From Epiperipatus broadwayi (taxonomy: Eukaryota > Onychophora > Udeonychophora > Euonychophora > Peripatidae), in the NCBI GenBank assembly GCA_028023455.1, contig JAQFVV010012498.1, positions 1,984,001-2,048,000 on the forward strand: a stretch of 64,000 bases of DNA, in the 5' to 3' direction. Position 1 is the first letter of the stretch. Every line of letters begins with the position of its first letter. The notes below the pieces were generated by a model, which saw nothing but the letters and a program-made list of their open reading frames with translations, was not told where the DNA came from and searched no databases. The position numbers were made by a program, and so were the translations under genes. Of the stretch, positions 1 through 8,690 are shown in pieces.

Positions 1-171
1 TTGGAATCTTAAAAATGGGTAGATAGTGGTTTCTGATGAATTATTTAAAGAAGGTTTTAAAAGATAATGGTAATGTATTATCTTAAAAACTCTGGATTTT
101 TTTTTTTTAAATATATAAATCCATGAAGTTGTACAATCTGATATTAAAAATGCTTTTATAATTTTTCTTTA
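1..171. other. AT-rich flank, no gene seen
   Basis: AT-rich sequence with homopolymer runs. I see no coding, RNA or repeat signal other than its role as left flank of the foldback repeat that follows. Confidence 0.5.
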
Positions 172-1320
172 CAGAAAAGGAATTGAATAACTGAAACACA
201 GGCTTATTATATACCTGTGTCTATATATGTAATATATAGGATATATGAGCACAGACTTTCACATGACCCACCACTCTCCACTCTATCTAATAACACTGAT
301 ACACTCAAGCACATATTTGCTGAAAAGATAAATAATCACCAATATACATATTTCATGCTAAACCAGCAATCATCAGTTGGTCCAGATTATCATCTCCCAC
401 ACATATATACTATAAGTGCTCAGATATATATTAAGATAGACAATCTTCATAATTTAATGGACAGGTTCCAATCCACTACACACTTCAACTCTTCAACCAT
501 CCATCCAATTGAAAATATGATGATGGAATGCTCAAAGGCCACCCTGAGGCCAAGATTTTTGTCACACCCATGTTGATCTAAGGTCAATCTGAACCCCACA
601 TGTACAGGACATAATCCATTTAATACATATGCGAAGATGGGCAGACATCTCTACAACTTATAGTATATATGTGTGGGAGATGATAATCTGGACCAACTGA
701 TGATTGCTGGTTTAGCATGAAATACGTATATTGGTGATTATTGATCTTTTCAGCATATATGTGCTTGAGGGATCAGTGTTATTAGATAGAGTGGAGAGTG
801 GTGGTCATGTGAAAGTCTGTGCTCAATACCCTATATATTACATATATAGACACAGGTATATAATAAGCCTGTGTTTCAGTTATTACTTTGTAGAGATGTC
901 TGCCCATCCTTGCATATGTATCAAATGGATTATGTCTTGTACATGTGGGGTTCAAATTGACCTTAGGTCAACATGGGTGTGACAAGAATCTTGGCCTCAG
1001 GGTGGCCTTTGAGCATTCCATCATCAGATTTTCAATTGGATGGACAGTTGAAGAGTTGGAGTGTGTAGTGAATTGGAGCCTGTCCATTAAAGTATGAAGA
1101 TTGTCTATCTTAATATATATCTTAGCACTTATAGTATATATGTGTGGGAGATGATAATCTGGACCAACTGATGATTGCCGGTTTAGCATGCAATACATAT
1201 ATTGGTGATTATTTATCTTTTCAGCATATATGTGCTTGAGTGTATCAGTGTTATTAGATAGAGTGGAGAGTGGTGGGTCGTGTGAAAATCTGTGCTCATA
1301 TCCTCAGAAAAAGAATTGAA
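172..1320. repeat. Compound foldback repeat FB-1 with flanking direct repeats
   Basis: The segment is a nested palindrome. A unit of about 465 bp (188-653) runs forward. It is followed by a truncated inverted copy of its outer half (654-885), and then by a nearly full inverted copy (886-1304) that lacks only the outermost ~40 bp. The element is bracketed by near-identical 16-bp direct repeats, CAGAAAAGGAATTGAA at 172-187 and CAGAAAAAGAATTGAA at 1305-1320, which look like a target-site duplication. The outer tip holds a small hairpin (ACACAGG/CCTGTGT, 196-220; inverted again at 850-874). ORFs of 70-119 codons here are read off the arms in mirror image and encode no recognisable domain, so I do not call genes. 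Related copies lie at 8301-8518 and, more diverged, at 32690-34020. The element class is unknown. Confidence 0.8.
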
Positions 1321-1521
1321 AAAAACCTGTAGTGACCACTGTGAAATTTCACTTGTTATCCATTATAGAAAATATCAAATATTTAGATTAATATATTGTT
1401 TTTTCCATAAATAAAATAAGCTTTTATTGCCAGGAAATGCAAGAAAAATGTTATGAGAAAAGATGTGACTAAAATATTACTTTTATCAATTCAGTTAAAA
1501 ATATTTAACTTATTTCATAAG

Positions 1522-1593
1522 GATTCCAACACAATTGAAATAAAAGAACTATATAAAAATAAATAGTTGTTTTATTTCAATTGTGTTGGAATC
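1522..1593. repeat. Short foldback, 30-bp stem hairpin
   Basis: Left arm 1522-1551 and right arm 1564-1593 are reverse complements with a single mismatch, separated by a 12-bp AT loop. The arms begin GATTCCAACACAATTG. The shape fits a MITE-derived hairpin and would fold into a precursor-microRNA-sized stem if transcribed. No family was recognised. Confidence 0.75.
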
Positions 1594-2009
1594 ATTATTA
1601 CTTATTTAAAAACAACATGATGGATAAATTTATGTTTGACCTTAAGAATTAACTTATGTTATTAGGAAAATTTGTGAATCCATAGAAGAAGGAAACAAAG
1701 AAGAAGAAGGGGTAGCAGCAGCTACTGTTGGAAAATTTTTATTGTTGGATATAATCAAAAAATAGCTTGTGTTTTTGATTTTCTTTAAATATATTGTACA
1801 CAATATATTTTTAAAAATACTATTTCTGAAGTATATATAAGCTAAAGTAAAAAAAAAATCCATAAATAATTTCTCTTTAGGATAAAGATTTCTCCAGTAT
1901 TTTTCTTAAGAACAATGAAGAAAAGTACATTATTCACTAGGCAAAGTAAATAAATATTGTTTAGTAAGAATTTTAGTTTTATTCTTGTTAATCTTTTAGC
2001 TAAAAGTCT
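1594..2009. other. AT-rich spacer, no gene seen
   Basis: Low-complexity AT-rich DNA. Minus-strand ORFs of 66-69 codons are rich in Ile, Leu, Phe and Lys, as expected by chance at this base composition. Confidence 0.5.
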
Positions 2010-2150
2010 AAAGATAGAATAGCATAGTATAATAGTTAGCACATTTTGCTTATTGTGCTAATGATCTAGAGTTCAGATCTAAGTAAAATTTGATTTTTTT
2101 TTCAGATAGAGATTTTCTAGCAAACTTAGATTTTTTTTAGATAACAAGTA
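2010..2150 (+). repeat. tRNA-derived SINE-like repeat
   Basis: Contains a degenerate split RNA polymerase III promoter. The A-box-like TAGTATAATAGTTAGC lies at 2025-2040 and the B-box-like GAGTTCAGATCT at 2069-2080, with a tRNA-like anticodon-arm palindrome between them (TTAGCACA/TGTGCTAA). A T-rich body follows. The 3' part is echoed at 35330-35450. It is too diverged to be a functional tRNA, and the acceptor stem does not pair. Confidence 0.6.
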
Positions 2151-2640
2151 TACACTACAAAACTAATTAATCATTACAATTATTAGTTGGAAATTCTTAT
2201 CGATCTCATCTTATTTCTTTTTCTCTATTTTTCTATGTATTTCTGTTTATAGAGACTATATTTACTAAATATCACAAACTAACAACACAATTTAGGAATT
2301 ATTTTAATTAAACTTGTAATATATGTATATACATATTTCATTTTTTATGTGTAAGTGAAGGCATTAGGCAAAATAGATCATTTATCTATCTTATTTATGG
2401 TCAGGTTTGAGTTTTAGTTGGTTAAACTCTTAATGTTCTTTTAATCTACAAACAGAAAAGGATATTTTTGACGAATTAGAGAACTAATCAACTAATAGTT
2501 ATCAATAAATGGGATATTTTTCTATTTTTAAATAAAAGATGAAAGTCTCAGGCATATAGGAATTACTATGATGAGTATTAATGCAATGGTTATAAGAATA
2601 AAAAAATACCAATATTATTATTACTAATGAAGAAGATGCC
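2151..2640. other. AT-rich spacer, no gene seen
   Basis: No ORF, RNA gene or clear repeat structure seen. Confidence 0.45.
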
Positions 2641-3110
2641 ACAATACTACTAAAAGTAAATTCATAGTTGTATTATATGTTGGACTACTTCCATAATCTA
2701 ATATGAGTATTGAATGTCTTTAGAAAAAAATAACTTTATTTAAATATTCCAAATACATTCAATTGTTAGTAATAGCACACAGGTTAGTAAATGCACAGTG
2801 TTTTGAGTGGTATTATTCTCCCCTCTTCTTCAGGAATTGCTGTCCTGATCAGTGACAGTACTAGCATGGGAATCAAACCTGGATCCTTAGATTCTTGAGT
2901 TTTTAATTTTAAGATAACACTCTAACCAACTGAGCCATCTACTCAAAAAGTTGTCATATACTACCCTGTGTGCTATTACTAACAGAATAATGCATTCGGA
3001 ATATTTAAATAAAGTTAAATTTTTCTAAAGACATTCAATACTCATGATGGAAATAGTCCAACATATAAATACAACTAAAACATCATCATCACAAACCTTC
3101 AGGAAAACAC
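2641..3110 (-). mobile_element. TIR element with a tRNA-like centre
   Basis: Two arms of about 140 bp (2641-2795 and about 2968-3085) are inverted repeats of each other, sharing the block GTTAGTAATAGCACACAGG at their inner ends. Between them, on the minus strand, lies a tRNA-like sequence: an A box TGGCTCAGTTGGTTAGAG (2922-2939) and a B box GGTTTGATTCCC (2868-2879), correctly spaced for a tRNA-derived SINE. A second, partial copy lies at 34690-35000 in the opposite orientation, with the same order of tRNA-like part then arm. A tRNA-type promoter inside a long palindrome is unusual. It could be a SINE captured by a MITE, or a SINE that lies between two inverted copies of another repeat. Confidence 0.65.
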
Positions 3111-4370
3111 TAAACTCATCGCTATCTTTACATTACATTATATGTAAAATGATATGTAACAATGTATTAAAACAACAGTGTACATATGCATAAATATTGT
3201 AATACAATATTTTTACTGAATATTTAGATGGAAATGACATATAGGCAAAAAATTATTTATGAAAATGAAAATTAATAGTACATTAATTTACATAAAACAT
3301 TAATTATTTTTACTATATTGCAGTTTTTTTATAAATTAAAAAACATAAAAGATTTATAGATTTTTAACATTTTTAAAATTAATATTTGGTGATGACAGAT
3401 ATTGTACAAAAATAAATTCGTAATTAATTATCAATATTAATTTATAATTTTTTGACAATTGTAGAAAAAAACTATTAATAAATATTATTAATCCATTTCT
3501 AAGTATTCCAACAATTATTTTCCTTCACTTGGTTATTAATTTTATTAAATTATTTTACTTCATAATCTGCACCATATGAAATAATTAAAAAAAAGTTTTC
3601 TAAACCTTTTAATTTATTACTTTTAATTTATTATTACTTTAGTAATATAAATGATTTTATAATTATCAATGTTCAGAAGGGTTAAACAGTTTTAAAAACA
3701 GAAATTAAAATTTCCATAAAATCAAAATAATTTACAAGCAAAACTAATTATGCAAATTATATTGTTGAATTTTTGTTAATGTCTTCAAAAAATAAAGCAA
3801 AAACGTATTATTCTTTTGAAAACAAACGATGACCTCAGTTATAGTTGAAAGTTATACTATAAAGCATATACTTTATAAAGAATTGTATATTATTTAATAA
3901 ATATTCTTTTTCATAAACAATATTCACTCAAGAATTTTTGGGTTGCCAAATTTATAAACATATGAAATTATTATAAATTACTCTTTCCAAGCTTATATCA
4001 TAATTAGTTGGTTACTGAACAGTCAAAAACGAGACATAAACGCACACATATATAATATTAGAGAATGACTTTTTCAAGAACTATCATAGACAAAGTCTTA
4101 CATTTCATAAATTTTACAGCAAACAGATTTGCATACATAGTGTGATATATGAGAAAGTTATTATTTTTGTTAAGATATTTAATAATTTTAATTACACAAT
4201 TATTTTAGGCATTTCAACAGACAAACTCCTTATGAAGTGCACAGCAACTCTTGTGTTAGCCAAGTAAAAATAATATTTCCATTTACTTAATCAGTGTTAC
4301 TACTTGATATTGTTTTAAGTATTTGTTTGTTATAGAAAATCTTTTACACTTTAAATTATATATATATGTT
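3111..4370. other. AT-rich spacer, no gene seen
   Basis: About 1.2 kb of AT-rich sequence with short poly-A/T runs. No coding, RNA or repeat signal was recognised. Confidence 0.5.
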
Positions 4371-4375
4371 AAAAC

Positions 4376-6545
4376 GAAGATTTGCACGGGTTAAATATAT
4401 AAAATACATATTTTGCGGGTTCATCCGTGTTAAAAACTTTTAATATCAATATACTGACGTTTCGACTTGGTCACACAAGCCATCCACAGAGTTATAAAAA
4501 GGTAGAAAGACAGTTGTAGAGGCGCTACAATCACTGGTTTGAATAAAACATTAAAAATCCCACCAATAGCAAAAATGTTAAATTTAAGAATGTTTTTTAA
4601 AGAAATCTTTCCAAATAGGAGGAAGTTTGCATGTATCATCTCGCTTATTGATACAATCTGGCCTTTTAAGTATCTCAATGGCTTCTCTGATTTTGCATTG
4701 GTAGAGATTATCACATCTGGATATGATCCTGGTACTAGAAAAATCTATTTTATGACCTGAATCTATAGTATGGAGTGAGAGTGCTGATGATGATGAGTGT
4801 TGTTTAACTGCATTAGCATGCTCATCTCTCCTAACACTGATGCGACGATTACTCATACCTATGTAAGAAGCTTTACAATTTTTACATGAGATTTGATAGA
4901 CACCATGAGATTCAAGAGGGATTGAATCCTTAGGCTTGGTTATTATATTGCTGATCTTTTGATGAGCAGAAAATGCTGTATCTATATTATAGCATTTTAA
5001 TATACGTCCGATACTGTCTGTAGTTCCTTTTACATATGGAACACAAATCCTAATAGCTGACTTATCATCTTTTTGTTTCCTATTTTGTCTATTTTGGGCT
5101 TGAAATAAGGCTTTTTTTATAAATTTGTAATTATAACTATTTGCTAATAAAACACTATTAATATGATTTATTTCTTCTTTCAGATGTGTCTCATCTGAAA
5201 GGTTAATTGCTCTATTTAAAAGAGTTTTGGCTACAGAAACTATCTGAGTTGGGTGATGATGAGAATGGAAATGTAAATATCTGTCTGTGTGTGTATCCTT
5301 TCTGTAAATAGAAAAAGATAAACTATTTGGTGTTCTGGTGACTAGAACATCAAGAAAAGGGAGTTTTCCATCAGACTCTGTCTCCATTGTAAATTTAATA
5401 TGAGGATGCATATTATTTAAATGTAAGAAAAAATCATCTAATTTATTTTTTCCATGTTGCCATATGACAAAAGTGTCATCTATGTATCTGAGCCAAATGA
5501 GAGGTTTTAAAGATGATGATTCTAAAGCACGAGTTTCTATATATTCCATGAATAAATCAGCTATTACTCCTGAGATAGGTGAGCCCATAGGAGTACCAAA
5601 AACTTGTCTGTAATGCTGTCCATTGTATACAAAATATGTATTTAAGAGACAATGTTTAATCAAAGCAATAATATGGTCTGGTAAATTGCAACATTGTGAG
5701 ATTATATTTAAAGCTTCATCAATTGGAATGTTTGTAAACAAAGACACGACATCAAAACTGACCAGAATGTCATTAGCATTAATTTTTAAACTTTTTAAAA
5801 CAGAAATAAAATGAAGAGAGTTTTTAATATATGATTTAATAGATGGGATTGTAGGTTTAATGAAATCCGATAAGTATCTAGCTAAAATATGAGTTGGAGA
5901 ACCTATTGCACTTACTATTGGACGAAGAGGGGTATCTGGTTTGTGAATTTTTGGAAGTCCATAAAATTTTGGACAGACACAAGATTTTTCACGAGGGATT
6001 ATTTTATTTTTTATCTCTGTTTCAATAGGTGATTTATTAATAATAGCTTTTGTTGTTTTTTCCAAATATGTAGTATGATCTCTTTTTGATAGTTTATAAG
6101 TTTTATCATTAAGCAGATCTAAAATTTTATTATGGTAAATGTCACGATCCATTACAACTGTGGCATTACCTTTATCAGCTGGAAGTACAACAATTGATTT
6201 GTCCGATTTTATATTATTTAATGCTTGTCTTTCTTTCTTTGAAATATTATTTTTAGGAAGCTTAGCTTTTTTAAAAATATTACAAATCTCAGCTCTAGCC
6301 AAATCAGCCGATGTAGAATCAATTTTATCAAGAGCTGATTCAACATTACAAACAATTTTCTCAAAAGGTATCCGGGAAGGTGTTAAAGCAAAATTGAAAC
6401 CTTTTTCTAAAACCGAAATTTCATCTGTAGAGAGGGCTTTCTTAGATAAATTGTAAACGGTTTTTTGATTTGGATACATAATGTTTGGGGATTGTGTTCT
6501 AATTAGCATTTGCAATTTTTTCTTTTGCTTTGCTGTTACCAATTC
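4376..6545 (-). mobile_element. Penelope-like element, copy 1 (5'-truncated)
   Basis: Minus-strand PLE whose 3' end lies at about 4376 and whose 5' side stops at about 6545, where it abuts copy 2 in head-to-head orientation. It holds one long frame with reverse transcriptase and GIY-YIG endonuclease domains, then a ~200-bp 3' tail. The tail contains a hammerhead-like segment (4454-4489) and a tip motif reading GGATGAACCCGCAAAATATG on this strand. That tip reappears alone at 45.3 kb. The 5' truncation removes any native start codon. Confidence 0.9.
4584..6545 (-). CDS. Penelope-like reverse transcriptase/GIY-YIG protein, N-terminus missing
   Basis: PLE retrotransposon protein: reverse transcriptase plus a GIY-YIG nuclease that nicks target DNA. 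The open frame runs to 6581 (665 codons), but its first ~13 residues are antisense of the neighbouring copy, so genuine sequence starts at the junction near 6545. Residue positions in the 665-codon frame: ADKGNATVV 135-143; YGLPKIHK 207-214; RT motif A SFDVVSLFTNIP 275-286; GTPMGSPISG 329-338; catalytic YIDD 366-369; FLDVLVTR 409-416; GIY-like GVYQI 560-564 followed by CKNC 567-570 and SYIG 572-575; downstream EAIEIL 633-638. The Cys pair inside the GIY-YIG module is typical of PLE nucleases. There are no internal stops. Length is close to, but shorter than, complete PLE proteins as I know them. All RT catalytic motifs look intact, but the copy cannot be autonomous without its 5' part. Confidence 0.9.
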   Translation of the reverse strand, partial: ELVTAKQKKKLQMLIRTQSPNIMYPNQKTVYNLSKKALSTDEISVLEKGFNFALTPSRIPFEKIVCNVESALDKIDSTSADLARAEICNIFKKAKLPKNNISKKERQALNNIKSDKSIVVLPADKGNATVVMDRDIYHNKILDLLNDKTYKLSKRDHTTYLEKTTKAIINKSPIETEIKNKIIPREKSCVCPKFYGLPKIHKPDTPLRPIVSAIGSPTHILARYLSDFIKPTIPSIKSYIKNSLHFISVLKSLKINANDILVSFDVVSLFTNIPIDEALNIISQCCNLPDHIIALIKHCLLNTYFVYNGQHYRQVFGTPMGSPISGVIADLFMEYIETRALESSSLKPLIWLRYIDDTFVIWQHGKNKLDDFFLHLNNMHPHIKFTMETESDGKLPFLDVLVTRTPNSLSFSIYRKDTHTDRYLHFHSHHHPTQIVSVAKTLLNRAINLSDETHLKEEINHINSVLLANSYNYKFIKKALFQAQNRQNRKQKDDKSAIRICVPYVKGTTDSIGRILKCYNIDTAFSAHQKISNIITKPKDSIPLESHGVYQISCKNCKASYIGMSNRRISVRRDEHANAVKQHSSSSALSLHTIDSGHKIDFSSTRIISRCDNLYQCKIREAIEILKRPDCINKRDDTCKLPPIWKDFFKKHS

Positions 6546-7891
6546 CCCTTCGTCCAATAGTAAGTGCAATAGGTTCTCCAACTCATATTTTAGCTAGATA
6601 CTTATCGGATTTCATTAAACCTACAATCCCATCTATTAAATCATATATTAAAAACTCTCTTCATTTTATTTCTGTTTTAAAAAGTTTAAAAATTAATGCT
6701 AATGACATTCTGGTCAGTTTTGATGTCGTGTCTTTGTTTACAAACATTCCAATTGATGAAGCTTTAAATATAATCTCACAACGTTGCAATTTACCAGACC
6801 ATATTATTGCTTTGATTAAACATTGTCTCTTAAATACATATTTTGTATACAATGGACAGCATTACAGACAAGTTTTTGGTACTCCTATGGGCTCACCTAT
6901 CTCAGGAGTAATAGCTGATTTATTCATGGAATATATAGAAACTCGTGCTTTAGAATCATCATCTTTAAAACCTCTCATTTGGCTCAGATACATAGATGAC
7001 ACTTTTGTCATATGGCAACATGGAAAAAATACATTAGATGATTTTTTCTTACATTTAAATAATATGCATCCTCATATTAAATTTACAATGGAGACAGAGT
7101 CTGATGGAAAACTCCCTTTTCTTGATGTTCTAGTCACCAGAACACCAAATAGTTTATCTTTTTCTATTTACAGAAAGGATACACACACAGACAGATATTT
7201 ACATTTCCATTCTCATCATCACCCAACTCAGATAGTTTCTGTAGCCAAAACTCTTTTAAATAGAGCAATTAACCTTTCAGATGACACACATCTGAAAGAA
7301 GAAATAAATCATATTAATAGTGTTTTATTAGCAAATAGTTATAATTACAAATTTATAAAAAAAGCCTTATTTCAAGCCCAAAATAGACAAAATAGGAAAC
7401 AAAAAGATGATAAATCAGCTATTAGGATTTGTGTTCCATATGTAAAAGGAACTACAGACAGTATCGGACGTATATTAAAACGCTATAATATAGATACAGC
7501 ATTTTCTGCTCATCAAAAGATCAGCAATATAATAACCAAGCCTAAGGATTCAATCCCTCTTGAATCTCATGGTGTCTATCAAATCTCATGTAAAAATTGT
7601 AAAGCTTCTTACATAGGTATGAGTAATCGTCGCATCAGTGTTAGGAGAGATGAGCATGCTAATGCAGTTAAACAACACTCATCATCATCAGCACTCTCAC
7701 TCCATACTATAGATTCAGGTCATAAAATAGATTTTTCTAGTACCAGGATCATATCCAGATGTGATAATCTCTACCAATGCAAAATCAGAGAAGCCATTGA
7801 GATACTTAAAAGGCCAGATTGTATCAATAAGTGAGATGATACATGCAAACTTCCTCCTATTTGGAAAGATTTCTTTAAAAAACATTCTTAA
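6546..7891 (+). pseudogene. Penelope-like RT/GIY-YIG, 5'-truncated with nonsense codon
   Basis: Same protein as copy 1 from the PLRPIVSAIGSP block onward. It keeps the SFDVVSLFTNIP, GTPMGSPISG and YIDD motifs of the reverse transcriptase and the GIY-YIG module. An in-frame TGA at 7832-7834 replaces an Arg codon (CGA in copy 1) 19 codons before the native stop at 7889-7891. Other amino-acid differences from copy 1 are few: Cys/Arg twice, Lys/Thr and Glu/Asp. Three of the five, including the stop, are C-to-T changes at CpG sites. With half of the RT missing this copy is inactive. Confidence 0.9.
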
Positions 7892-8087
7892 ATTTAACAT
7901 TTTTGCTATTGGTGGGATTTTTAATGTTTTATTCAAACCAGTGATTGTAGCGCCTCTACAACCGTCTTTCTACCTTTTTATAACTCTGTGGATGGCTTGT
8001 GTGACCAAGTCGAAACGTCAGTATATTGATATTAAAAGTTTTTAACACGGATGAACCAGCAAAATATGTATTTTATATATATATATA
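6546..8087 (+). mobile_element. Penelope-like element, copy 2 (5'-truncated, inverted)
   Basis: Plus-strand PLE nearly identical to copy 1 but truncated further at the 5' side: it begins inside the RT domain at the equivalent of residue ~218 of copy 1. It ends at about 8075-8087 with the same tip motif, followed by a short TA tract. Together with copy 1 it forms a ~1.5-kb near-perfect inverted repeat (4376-5950 and 6546-8087). PLEs are known for truncated, tandem and inverted arrangements of partial copies. Confidence 0.9.
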
Positions 8088-8224
8088 AAAGTAGTAATCA
8101 TATTTATTTATACAAACACATCTGTTAGTTTATTAATTTTGTTGGTCTATATTAATAATTAATAAAAAGTGCATGTTCAGACTTACTTTATACATATATC
8201 ATTACCACAGAAATCCAACAACCA

Positions 8225-8690
8225 AAAAGAAAAATCACAATATTTCTTGATCTTAAACTCATAGGTAAAAAGCCAATAAATTCACCACAATGACCTATGT
8301 AATAACTGGAATACAGGCTTATTATATACCTGTATCAATATATGTAATATATAGGACATATGAGCACAGATTTTCACATGACTCATGACTCTCCACTTTA
8401 CCTCATAATACTGATACACTTTTTGACATACATGTGTTCAAGTGTATCAGTGTTATGAGGTAGAGTGGAGATTCATGGGTCATGTGAAATTATGTGCTCA
8501 TATACCCTATATATTACACAATAACCTATGTTTGTTAGAGAGAATTCCATTCATGTTTAATTACTATATGAATAATTGCAGCTACAATGACAGGAACTAT
8601 GTAATGAACATTAGGAATCGTACTTGCTTCAGTCATTCAAGTTTATAATGCTACGATTTCATGAATGCAGAAAGAGATGACTTTTATTTA
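8225..8690 (+). repeat. Unclassified repeat R, copy 1, interrupted by FB-2
   Basis: The blocks 8225-8300 and 8532-8640 match 49595-49800 without the intervening sequence. Shared stretches include CTTGATC(C/T)TAAACTCA, ATATGAATAAT, and a final block around GTGAACATTAG/ATGAACATTAG. Copy 2 is therefore a paralogous empty site for the foldback insertion here. An RTE relic follows directly, but at 49.5 kb the repeat points the other way relative to the nearby RTE, so it is not simply that LINE's 5' UTR. Function unknown. Confidence 0.55.
8288..8531. repeat. Foldback repeat FB-2 with 13-bp target duplication
   Basis: A short palindromic member of the FB family (8301-8518). The left arm carries the tip hairpin ATACAGG/CCTGTAT (8311-8335); the right arm lacks the outer tip, as in FB-1. 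The arms meet near 8425. Flanking repeats CAATGACCTATGT (8288-8300) and CAATAACCTATGT (8519-8531) differ at one base and look like a target-site duplication. Confidence 0.8.

Noticed and set aside
217-576. 119-codon ORF in the foldback repeat, with mirror ORFs at 731-982 and 968-1198
   Set aside because: The peptides repeat because the DNA arms are palindromic. They contain no known domain, and the diverged copies at 32.7-34.0 kb break the frame.
2868-2945. A functional tRNA gene on the minus strand
   Set aside because: A and B boxes are present, but the acceptor stem does not pair and the sequence sits inside a repeat arm structure; SINE-like is the better call.
5623-5814. Short ORFs antisense to the Penelope copies (also 4539-4760, 6139-6456, 6661-6852, 7715-7936)
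   Set aside because: Shadows of the real frame; they mirror each other because the two copies are inverted.
6530-6581. The 5' ends of the two long PLE frames as true protein starts
   Set aside because: Both starts lie at the head-to-head junction and include sequence of the opposite copy read antisense, so neither is a native start.
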